Assembly (NCBI GenBank): GCA_025455945.1
Contig: JALOLN010000035.1
Coordinates: 1-18,233, forward strand
Source of the DNA: Actinomycetes bacterium
Lineage (GTDB): Bacteria; Actinomycetota; Actinomycetes; Prado026
DNA: 18,233 nucleotides
Reading direction: 5' to 3'
Shown: positions 6,629 through 12,453 of the stretch, piece by piece
How positions within the stretch are numbered: position 1 is the first letter of the stretch
How the letters are laid out: each line of letters opens with the position of its first letter
Translations under genes and position numbers: made by a program
The notes under the pieces: generated by a model
The model's input: only the letters and a program-made list of their open reading frames with translations
Told to the model about the DNA's origin: nothing
The model's database searches: none

Positions 6629-8176
6629 TCAGCCGGAGGGGCTGGCGGCCGCCGACGGCGTGGCAGCCGCGGACGGGGTGCGGCAGCCGCAGGAGGCGAG
6701 CGCCGTCGCCAGCCGGTCCAGGGCCGCCCGGGCCTCGAGGACGGCGCCCGCGGGCACGGCGTCGGCGAGGAAGGCGAACGCCAGCGCCCTGCCGTCGGCG
6801 TCCAGCACCGTGCCGGCGAGCGCGCCCACGCCGGTCAGCGTCCCGGTCTTGCCGCGCACCAGCCCGGCCGCCGGCTCCGTGAGGGGGCCGGTGAACCGCT
6901 CTGCCAGGGTCCCGACGAAGCCGGCCACCGACAGGCCGGTGACCACGGCCCGCAGCTCCGGCCGGTCGTCCGACGCCGCCGTCGCCAGCAGCCGGGCGAT
7001 GAGCTCCGGCCGGGCCCGGTTCGCCGCGGCCAGCCCGCTGCCGTCGTAGAGCTGCAGGTCGGCCACCGGCAGGCCGAGCTCACCGACCGCGGCTCGCACG
7101 GCGGCCGCTGCCCCCGCGAAGTCCGGGGTCCGCCCCGCCTCGATCGCGACGTGCCGGGCCAGCGCCTCGGCCAGGTCGTTGTCGCTGGTGGACAGCGTCC
7201 ACTCCACCAGGACCGACACCGGCGGCGAGGAGACCGCGCCCAGCACGGTCCCGGGCGCCAGCGGCGCCGGCGTCGCGGCCGGGGTCGCGGCCGGCGTCGC
7301 GGCCGGCGTCGCAGCCGGCGTCGAGGGCGCAGCCGTCGGGGCCCGCCCACGGGTGGGCCGGCCGGTGACGGTGACCCCCGCGTCGGTCAGCGCCGCCGCG
7401 AAGGCCCGGGCGGCGGCCGCCGAGGGGTCGGCCGACCGCGGCGCGGTGCCGACGGCGGGCGGTCCGGTCCTCGCCTCGTCCACGGCGAGGGCGGTGACCG
7501 GCGCCACGATCCCGGACGCCACGTACCCGTCCGGCCCGTCCGGCCACTGCGCGGCGGACGTGGGTGGGGCGAAGAGCCCGTCGTCGTACACCACCGCGAC
7601 GCGCGTGACGCCACGGCTGCGCAGCGCCGCTGCCGTCTCAGCGGCCAGCGTGGGCAGGCTGGCCCATCGCGGTGCGCCGGACCCCGGGGACGTCGCCAGC
7701 GTGGGGTCTCCCCCGCCGACGAGGACCACCTGGCCGGCGGCGGCGCCGGCCACGACGGTCGTCGTCAGCTGGTGCTCCGGACCCAGCCGCGCCAGGGCGG
7801 CCGCCGCCGTCAGCAGCTTGGCGGTGGAGGCGGGGGTCGTGGGTGTGCCGGCGGCCCGGCCGAACACCTGGCGCCCGGTCGCGACGTCCACGACCGACAC
7901 CCCGACCCGTGGGCCCAGCGCCGGCTGCCGCAGCAGCGGCCCGAGCACGGCGGCGATGCCGGCGTCGTCCGGCTCGGCCGCGTCGTCCCCGGCGGGCTCC
8001 AGGACGGCCGGCGCCGGCTGTGCGCCCGGCCCGGTCGGGGACGGCTGGGGCGGCTCGTCCGGGCCGCCGTCACCCGGCATCCGCCCGGTGATGGTGAGCA
8101 CGAGGACGGCGGCGGTCACCACGGACAGGGCCGTGATGGCCCACGCCCGCCAGCCCTCCGGCACCCCAGGACGCAC
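6629..8176 (-). CDS. dacB: D-alanyl-D-alanine carboxypeptidase/endopeptidase, PBP4 (DacB) type
   Basis: Peptidase S13-type penicillin-binding proteins trim or cleave peptidoglycan stem peptides outside the membrane. The 515-residue product has an N-terminal hydrophobic anchor or signal segment (about 11-31), a Pro-rich linker (38-60), STAK with nucleophile Ser117 and Lys120, SDN (331-333) and KTGT (443-446), the three penicillin-binding motifs in order. A low-complexity Thr-Pro-Ala-Ala insert (about 285-307), encoded by 12-bp DNA repeats, lies between the catalytic motifs, and the C-terminus ends in a Ser/Ala/Pro tail. The start is the GTG at 8176 with a GGAG-like site upstream. It leads the conserved dacB-metalloprotease-tilS-hpt-ftsH order. 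All catalytic residues are present, so it is probably active. Confidence 0.94.
   Translation of the reverse strand: MRPGVPEGWRAWAITALSVVTAAVLVLTITGRMPGDGGPDEPPQPSPTGPGAQPAPAVLEPAGDDAAEPDDAGIAAVLGPLLRQPALGPRVGVSVVDVATGRQVFGRAAGTPTTPASTAKLLTAAAALARLGPEHQLTTTVVAGAAAGQVVLVGGGDPTLATSPGSGAPRWASLPTLAAETAAALRSRGVTRVAVVYDDGLFAPPTSAAQWPDGPDGYVASGIVAPVTALAVDEARTGPPAVGTAPRSADPSAAAARAFAAALTDAGVTVTGRPTRGRAPTAAPSTPAATPAATPAATPAATPAPLAPGTVLGAVSSPPVSVLVEWTLSTSDNDLAEALARHVAIEAGRTPDFAGAAAAVRAAVGELGLPVADLQLYDGSGLAAANRARPELIARLLATAASDDRPELRAVVTGLSVAGFVGTLAERFTGPLTEPAAGLVRGKTGTLTGVGALAGTVLDADGRALAFAFLADAVPAGAVLEARAALDRLATALASCGCRTPSAAATPSAAASPSG
7272..7319. repeat. Four 12-bp tandem repeats inside dacB
   Basis: Four adjacent copies of gtcgcggccggc (the first ends in g, the fourth has one internal a) start at 7272, 7284, 7296 and 7308. 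They encode a four-residue Ala-Thr-Pro-Ala unit on the minus strand. As units of 12 bases, copy changes would keep the dacB frame, so the region is a candidate length-variable linker. Confidence 0.85.
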
Positions 8177-8203
8177 CGTTCACCCGCTCCACAGTCGGAT
8201 CAC

Positions 8204-8222
8204 CGGCCGCGGCAGGCGGCCG
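8204..8222. repeat. Inverted repeat in the dacB-ppa intergenic region
   Basis: CGGCCGC (8204-8210), a five-base centre, then GCGGCCG (8216-8222): a perfect 7-bp inverted repeat about 50 bases before ppa and 30 bases before dacB. It could be an operator for either divergent gene or a hairpin in a dacB leader. In DNA this GC-rich it could also be chance. Confidence 0.35.
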
Positions 8223-8247
8223 TACGAGACACTGAAGGGTACGTACG
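8221..8247. promoter_or_regulatory. Paired CGTACG palindromes upstream of ppa
   Basis: CGTACG occurs at 8221-8226 and 8242-8247, exactly 21 bp apart, or two helical turns, so both copies face the same side of the helix. They sit 27-53 bases before the ppa start. I recognise no known regulator for this pattern and no clear -10 for ppa. Weak evidence for an operator. Confidence 0.25.
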
Positions 8248-8273
8248 CACCCCAGCCGACCCGAGGAGCCCCC

Positions 8274-8792
8274 GTGGAGTTCGACGTCACGATCGAGATC
8301 CCCAAGGGCCAGCGCAACAAGTACGAGGTCGACCACCAGACCGGCCGGATCCGGCTGGACCGGATGCTGTTCACCGCCACCCGCTACCCGGCCGACTACG
8401 GCTTCGTCGAGGACACCCTCGGCCTGGACGGCGACCCGCTGGACGCCCTCGTGCTCCTCGACGAGCCCACCTTCCCCGGCTGCCTGATCCGGTGCCGGGC
8501 GGTCGGCATGTACCGGATGACCGACGAGGCAGGAGGCGACGACAAGGTGCTGTGCGTGCCGGCGAACGACCCCCGGCTGGAGCACCTGCGCGACATCTTC
8601 CATGTCCCCGAGTTCGACCGGCTGGAGATCGAGCACTTCTTCAGCGTCTACAAGGACCTCGAGCCCGGGAAGTCGGTCGAGGGCGCGACGTGGGCCGGGC
8701 GGCAGCAGGCCGAGCAGGAGATCCGCGACTCCTACGAGCGGTTCCGGGACGCCCACCACTCCGAGGACGTCGCCGAGGCCGACCAGGGCTGA
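8274..8792 (+). CDS. ppa: Inorganic pyrophosphatase, family I (Ppa)
   Basis: Ppa hydrolyses pyrophosphate to phosphate, pulling biosynthetic reactions forward in the cytosol. The 172-residue product opens EFDVTIEIPKGQRNKYEVD, has the family I signature DGDPLDALV (about residues 52-60) preceded by YPADYGFVEDTLG, and then VPANDPR, KSVEGATW and the C-terminal YERF block. These acidic and lysine residues bind Mg2+ and pyrophosphate. The start is a GTG at 8274 with GAGGAG (8263-8268) five bases before it, a strong Shine-Dalgarno that decides the start although the frame stays open far upstream. It is divergent from dacB and convergent with the NlpC/P60 gene, whose stop is 12 bases away. Complete. 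Confidence 0.97.
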   Translation: MEFDVTIEIPKGQRNKYEVDHQTGRIRLDRMLFTATRYPADYGFVEDTLGLDGDPLDALVLLDEPTFPGCLIRCRAVGMYRMTDEAGGDDKVLCVPANDPRLEHLRDIFHVPEFDRLEIEHFFSVYKDLEPGKSVEGATWAGRQQAEQEIRDSYERFRDAHHSEDVAEADQG

Positions 8793-8804
8793 GCGGGGGG
8801 GCGG

Positions 8805-10034
8805 TCAGGGCCGCGCGAACCCGTAGAACTCGAAGGCGTAGACGTCGGTCAGCCGCACGGTGGCCCCCGGGTGAGGGGCGTCGATCATCATGCCGTCACC
8901 GACGTAGAGGCCCACGTGGTAGATCGACCGGAAGTCGGCCGGGTCGTGGGCGAAGAAGACGAGGTCGCCGGGGCGGACCTCCGCGGCCGAGACCGGCTTG
9001 GAGACGTCGTACTGCGCCACCGACCAGTGCGGCAGGTCCACCCCGCCGGCCCGCCAGGCCATCATCGTCAGCCCCGAGCAGTCCCAGGAGTCCGGCCCGG
9101 CGGCGGCGTACACGTAGGGCTCGCCGAGCTGCGCCCGGGCGAAGTCGATCGCCGTGGCGGCACCAGCGGCCGTCCCGCGCGAGGACGACGACCCGCCGCG
9201 CACCGGCGTCCCACCGCCACCAGCCCGCTCCCGCGCCTCGCGGGCAGCCGCACGGGCCCGGCGCTCGGCGGCCGCGCGCTCCTGGGCCGCCCGGGCCAGC
9301 CCCGCGCGCCGGGCCTCGGCGAGCTCCGACGACCGGGAGAGCGCCTGTGCCAGCTGGCCCCTGAGGACCGTCCGCAGCGCGGTGAGCTCGGAGACCTGCC
9401 CAGCCTGGTCCTCGACCCGGGCCTCCACCGCCGCCTTGGCCGCTGCCGCCCGGTCGGCGGCCGCCTGCTGCTCGGCCACCGCGTCGGACGCCTGGCGGCG
9501 CAGGACCTCGGTCACGACCCCCTGCACCCGGACCCGGTCGAGGACGGCGTCCTGCCGGCGGCCCAGCGCCTCGAGGGTGGCCGCCGTGCCCAGCACCGAC
9601 GAGGCCTGCTGGCCCGACGCGAACGCGGCCATCCCACCGAGCGACCCGCCCATCTTGTAGCTGGCTGCGGCCAGCCGCCCCACGTCCCGCCGGGCGGCGT
9701 CGAGGTCCACCCCGGCGGCGGCCGCTCGCGCGGCGGCGGCCGCTGCCGCGGCACGGGCCCGCTCCAGCTCGTAGACCGCGCCGTTGTAGGCCTCCGCCGC
9801 CTCGGCGACGGCGGCGCCGAGCGCGTCGAGGCGGGCCTGGGCCTGGGCCAGCTGGGCCTCCAGCACGCCGACGTCGGCGGCCACCGAGCGCGCGGCCGCG
9901 CGGGCGGCCGCCACCTCCCCGGCGGACGGCGTCGGTTCGGCGGTGGCACCGGAGGCCGGCAGGACCACGAGGAGCAGCGCGCCGACGGCGGCCAGCGCCG
10001 CCGTCGTCGTCCTGCTTCCCGCCCTCAGCCGCAC
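8805..10034 (-). CDS. Secreted NlpC/P60 (C40) peptidoglycan hydrolase with coiled-coil domain
   Basis: Proteins of this layout (RipA/RipC-like in mycobacteria) cleave peptidoglycan peptides, often during cell separation. The 409 residues begin with a signal peptide (1 to about 32, hydrophobic core 11-27, likely cleavage after ATA). A long Ala-rich coiled coil follows (about 40-125 and 165-270), then a Gly/Ser linker (272-295) and a C-terminal NlpC/P60 domain (about 296-409). Catalytic Cys319 lies in WDCSGL, His373 in YHVGLYVGD and the third residue is probably His388 in DAPHPG. The start is a GTG at 10034. In relatives the coiled coil blocks the active site or binds an activator; that is inferred here. 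The upstream region has a good promoter overlapped by GTCAC repeats, pointing to regulation as a cell-wall gene. Confidence 0.93.
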   Translation of the reverse strand: MRLRAGSRTTTAALAAVGALLLVVLPASGATAEPTPSAGEVAAARAAARSVAADVGVLEAQLAQAQARLDALGAAVAEAAEAYNGAVYELERARAAAAAAAARAAAAGVDLDAARRDVGRLAAASYKMGGSLGGMAAFASGQQASSVLGTAATLEALGRRQDAVLDRVRVQGVVTEVLRRQASDAVAEQQAAADRAAAAKAAVEARVEDQAGQVSELTALRTVLRGQLAQALSRSSELAEARRAGLARAAQERAAAERRARAAAREARERAGGGGTPVRGGSSSSRGTAAGAATAIDFARAQLGEPYVYAAAGPDSWDCSGLTMMAWRAGGVDLPHWSVAQYDVSKPVSAAEVRPGDLVFFAHDPADFRSIYHVGLYVGDGMMIDAPHPGATVRLTDVYAFEFYGFARP

Positions 10035-10068
10035 TCCACGCCCCCTCGGTGTGCCGGACAGCCCCTCG

Positions 10069-10098
10069 ACGCTAGCGGCGCAGCCGCGGCGACGTCAC
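10069..10098 (-). promoter_or_regulatory. Candidate promoter of the NlpC/P60 gene
   Basis: On the minus strand GTGACG (10098-10093) is an acceptable -35, followed after 18 bases by TAGCGT (10074-10069) as -10. This would start transcription about 60 positions into the intergenic region, leaving a leader of some 25-30 bases before the GTG at 10034. The -35 overlaps one of three GTCAC repeats. Confidence 0.45.
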
Positions 10099-10116
10099 CC
10101 CAGTCACTCCAGTCAC
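10094..10116. promoter_or_regulatory. Three GTCAC direct repeats at 9-bp spacing (MtrA-like site)
   Basis: GTCAC starts at 10094, 10103 and 10112 on the plus strand, exactly nine bases apart, with similar spacers (CCCA, TCCA). The last repeat as read by the NlpC/P60 gene overlaps its -35. The actinobacterial response regulator MtrA binds pairs of GTCACA-like direct repeats about nine bases apart and controls peptidoglycan hydrolase genes. The repeat is seen; assignment to MtrA is inference. Confidence 0.45.
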
Positions 10117-10129
10117 ATCGGCACTCCCC

Positions 10130-10150
10130 GGCGTGTCTGGAGGACACGCC
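10130..10150. promoter_or_regulatory. Perfect 8-5-8 inverted repeat upstream of the methyltransferase gene
   Basis: GGCGTGTC (10130-10137), five bases, GACACGCC (10143-10150). It is centred about 56 bases before the GTG at 10196 and lies beyond the likely -35 position, where an activator or dimeric repressor could bind. It could also fold as an RNA hairpin if transcribed. No regulator is identified. Confidence 0.45.
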
Positions 10151-10182
10151 CAGAACAACACGCACGTAGTTCCGCGCCGACA

Positions 10183-10188
10183 TACCGT
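10183..10188 (+). promoter_or_regulatory. Candidate leaderless -10 element for the methyltransferase gene
   Basis: TACCGT ends seven bases before the GTG at 10196, so transcription would start at that codon. There is no Shine-Dalgarno before either candidate GTG (10187 or 10196). This element is why I prefer 10196 as the start. Confidence 0.45.
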
Positions 10189-10195
10189 GACGGCC

Positions 10196-11140
10196 GTGCG
10201 CTCCGGAATCCAGCGGCTCCTGGCGACCGGTCCCTGGCCGCTGGACGGCGGCCTGGCGTCCGAGCTCGAGGCGCGGGGGCACGACCTCTCCGACGACCTG
10301 TGGTCGGCCCGGCTGCTGCGCGACGACCCCGACGCGATCCGCGCGGTGCATGCCGCGTACTTCGCCGCCGGCGCCCGGGTGGCGATCTCGGCGAGCTACC
10401 AGGCCAGCCGACGAGGCTTCGCGGCGGTCGGCCTGGACGCCCGGGCGGCCGACCGGCTGCTCACCCGCAGCGTCGAGCTGGCCCGTGAGGCGCGTGACGC
10501 CGCGCTGGCGGCGGGCCGGCCCGGCCCGCTCCTCGTCGCCGCCAGCGTCGGTCCCTACGGCGCGGTGCTCGCCGACGGGGCCGAGTACCGGGGTCGCTAC
10601 GGCCTGCCGCACGCCGACCTCGTGGCGTTCCACCGCGAGCGGCTGGAGGTGCTCGCCGCCGCCGGGCCCGACCTGCTGGCAGTGGAGACGGTTCCGGACG
10701 CGGCCGAGGTGGCAGCCGTCGTGGAGGTGCTGGCCGACCACCCGGAGCTGCCCGCGTGGGTGAGCCTGTCCTGCGCGTCCGGCAGCCGGACCTGTGCCGG
10801 CGACCGGGTCGAGGACGCCGCCACGACGGCGGCGGCCGCGGCGACCGTGCTCGCCGTCGGCGTCAACTGCACCGCCCCCGAGCACGTCAGCGAGCTGCTG
10901 CCCAGGATCCGGGGCGCGACCGGCCTGCCGCTGGTCGTCTACCCCAACGCCGGGCGGGTCTGGGACGGCGCCGCCCGCTGCTGGACCGGCAGCGGGGCGG
11001 ACGAGCTGCCCGACGCCGCCGACCGGGCCTGGGTCGCGGGCGGTGCTGCCCTCGTCGGCGGCTGCTGCGGGCTGGGCCCGACGGCAGTGGCCGGCCTCGA
11101 GCGGGTCCTCGCCCCGCTGCGGGCCGGCCACCTGGCCTGA
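10196..11140 (+). CDS. mmuM: Homocysteine S-methyltransferase family protein (MmuM-like)
   Basis: MmuM-type enzymes methylate homocysteine to methionine with S-methylmethionine or S-adenosylmethionine as donor, without folate or cobalamin. The 314-residue product has the N-terminal PLDGGLASELEARGHDLSD block, the YQAS and SVGPYGA blocks, AVETVPDAAE (162-171), and the zinc ligands Cys225 in GVNCTAPEH and Cys290-Cys291 in GGCCG. The length is that of a stand-alone single-domain enzyme. The frame is open back to 10133, but residues before 10196 look non-coding, so I use the GTG behind a TACCGT element; GTG 10187 is an alternative. Its stop is six bases from that of the convergent phosphate transporter. 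An S-methylmethionine permease, the usual E. coli partner, is not adjacent. The family is certain; donor specificity is not. Confidence 0.9.
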   Translation: MRSGIQRLLATGPWPLDGGLASELEARGHDLSDDLWSARLLRDDPDAIRAVHAAYFAAGARVAISASYQASRRGFAAVGLDARAADRLLTRSVELAREARDAALAAGRPGPLLVAASVGPYGAVLADGAEYRGRYGLPHADLVAFHRERLEVLAAAGPDLLAVETVPDAAEVAAVVEVLADHPELPAWVSLSCASGSRTCAGDRVEDAATTAAAAATVLAVGVNCTAPEHVSELLPRIRGATGLPLVVYPNAGRVWDGAARCWTGSGADELPDAADRAWVAGGAALVGGCCGLGPTAVAGLERVLAPLRAGHLA

Positions 11141-11146
11141 AGCGGG

Positions 11147-12331
11147 CTACTCGACCGGGCCGTGCCCCTCGAGGTGCGGCACCGCCGGGATGTGCTCCTC
11201 GAGCACCTCCTCGGGCGGGATCTCCGCGGCGACCTCCTCGGCACCGATGCTGTGGGTCATCGCGTAGGCGATCCAGCCGAACAGCACGAAGAGCACCGAG
11301 CCGACCGACAGCCATGCGGCCGCCGTGGGCAGCTGCGTCATCTTGTAGAGGAAGAACGCGATGCTCGCCGTCGCAGGGATGGTGATGATCCAGGCCACGA
11401 CCATCTCGCCGAACACCCGGACGTTCATCCCACGGCCGGACGCCACACCGCCACCGGCGACGGACGACGCCGCGGCGTGCGTCGTCGAGATCGGGATGCC
11501 GTAGCCGGTCGCCCCGAAGATCGCGGTCACGGCGCCGATGTTCGCGGCGACGCCGGAGTTCGCGTGCAGGGTGGTGATCTTCAGGCCCATCGTCTCGATG
11601 ATCTTCCAACCGCCCCACAGGGTGCCGACCGCGATGGCCCCGTAGGCCGCGACGGGGATCCACTCGGCCACCGTGATGTTGCCCTCGGCGTCCTTCGCCG
11701 CACCACCGACCCCGGTACCCAGGAGCAGAGCGGCGATGACACCCACGGTCTTCTGCGCGTCGTTGGCGCCGTGGCCGAACGACACCGCGGCGGCGGAGAT
11801 CAGCTGGCCGACCTTGAAGGCCGGGTGGTTGTCGTGCCACTTGGTGAGCTTCTGCAGGCCCGCGACCAGGAACATGGCGAGGAACGCGACCGTGAAGGCG
11901 ACGACCGGCGACGCGACGATCGCCATCAGCACCTTCTCGACCGAGGACCACTCGATCGCGTCGGTCCACCCGGCGGCGAGGCCACCGCCGATCAGGCCGC
12001 CGATGAGTGCGTGCGAGGAGGACGACGGCATGCCGACGTACCAGGTGACGTAGTTCCAGGTGATGGCACCGATGAGCGCCGCGAAGATCACGGCGACTCC
12101 CGAGTACTCGGAGTTCACGACCTTGCCGACTGTGTTGGCCACGGCGAGGCCGACGACGAAGTAGGCGACGAAGTTGAAGAACGCCGAGAAGGCCGGGGCC
12201 CACTTGGCGGGCAACGCGCGGGTCGCGACCACGGTCGCCACGGAGTTCGCAGCGTCGTGGAACCCGTTAGTGAAGTCGAACAGCAGGGCCAGCGCCACGA
12301 TGGCGATGACCGACAGCATCAGCAGGTCCAT
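11147..12331 (-). CDS. Inorganic phosphate transporter, PiT family
   Basis: PiT transporters import metal-phosphate complexes with protons across the cytoplasmic membrane. The 394-residue protein is dominated by hydrophobic segments and carries the duplicated PiT signatures: FDFTNGFHDAANS (18-30) and SFGHGANDAQKTVG (184-197), plus MPSSSSHALIGG (101-112) and its C-terminal counterpart ISTTHAAASSVAG (281-293). The tail after about 362 is acidic, Glu-rich and probably cytosolic. The start is an ATG at 12331 with GAGGAG (12342-12337) five bases before it, a very good ribosome site; the frame continues far upstream but only as non-coding translation. Many actinobacterial pit genes follow a PhoU-like DUF47 gene, and none is seen here. 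Complete; likely the low-affinity phosphate importer. Confidence 0.95.
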   Translation of the reverse strand: MDLLMLSVIAIVALALLFDFTNGFHDAANSVATVVATRALPAKWAPAFSAFFNFVAYFVVGLAVANTVGKVVNSEYSGVAVIFAALIGAITWNYVTWYVGMPSSSSHALIGGLIGGGLAAGWTDAIEWSSVEKVLMAIVASPVVAFTVAFLAMFLVAGLQKLTKWHDNHPAFKVGQLISAAAVSFGHGANDAQKTVGVIAALLLGTGVGGAAKDAEGNITVAEWIPVAAYGAIAVGTLWGGWKIIETMGLKITTLHANSGVAANIGAVTAIFGATGYGIPISTTHAAASSVAGGGVASGRGMNVRVFGEMVVAWIITIPATASIAFFLYKMTQLPTAAAWLSVGSVLFVLFGWIAYAMTHSIGAEEVAAEIPPEEVLEEHIPAVPHLEGHGPVE

Positions 12332-12370
12332 GCGCGCTCCTCGAACTGCCCGACATGCTCGGGTGCGGGC

Positions 12371-12376
12371 ACTATG
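12371..12376 (-). promoter_or_regulatory. Candidate -10 element for the phosphate transporter gene
   Basis: CATAGT on the minus strand, about 40 bases before the ATG at 12331, in an otherwise GC-rich 122-base gap. A small inverted repeat CCCGA-5-TCGGG (12363-12349) follows in the presumed leader. No Pho-box-like repeats were seen and the -35 is unclear. Confidence 0.35.
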
Positions 12377-12396
12377 ACAGACCGGTGGGCGCTTGA

Positions 12397-12416
12397 GCAG
12401 GGACTTGCGACCCTGC
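12397..12416 (-). terminator. Possible hairpin after the HerA-like gene
   Basis: A 6-bp stem (GCAGGG / CCCTGC) with an eight-base loop, about 40 bases past the stop codon of the HerA-like gene and before the pit promoter. No U-tract follows, so it is at most a weak or factor-assisted terminator. Confidence 0.25.
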
Positions 12417-12453
12417 CGTCGGGTGATTCTCCGCAGGGCCGGCTCGACGACCG

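Noticed and set aside
7272..7319. CRISPR-like or intergenic repeat array
   Set aside because: Units are only 12 bases, have no spacers, and encode a regular peptide inside dacB.
7151..9364. Very long plus-strand open frame across dacB, ppa and the NlpC/P60 gene
   Set aside because: It is in the wrong frame for ppa and antisense to two well-supported genes.
10159..10175. LexA/SOS-type box near the methyltransferase gene
   Set aside because: GAAC and GTTC are present nearby but about 12 bases apart, not the four-base gap of the actinobacterial SOS box.
12332..12453. Pho box upstream of the phosphate transporter
   Set aside because: No GTTCACC-like direct repeats at 11-base spacing were found in this gap.
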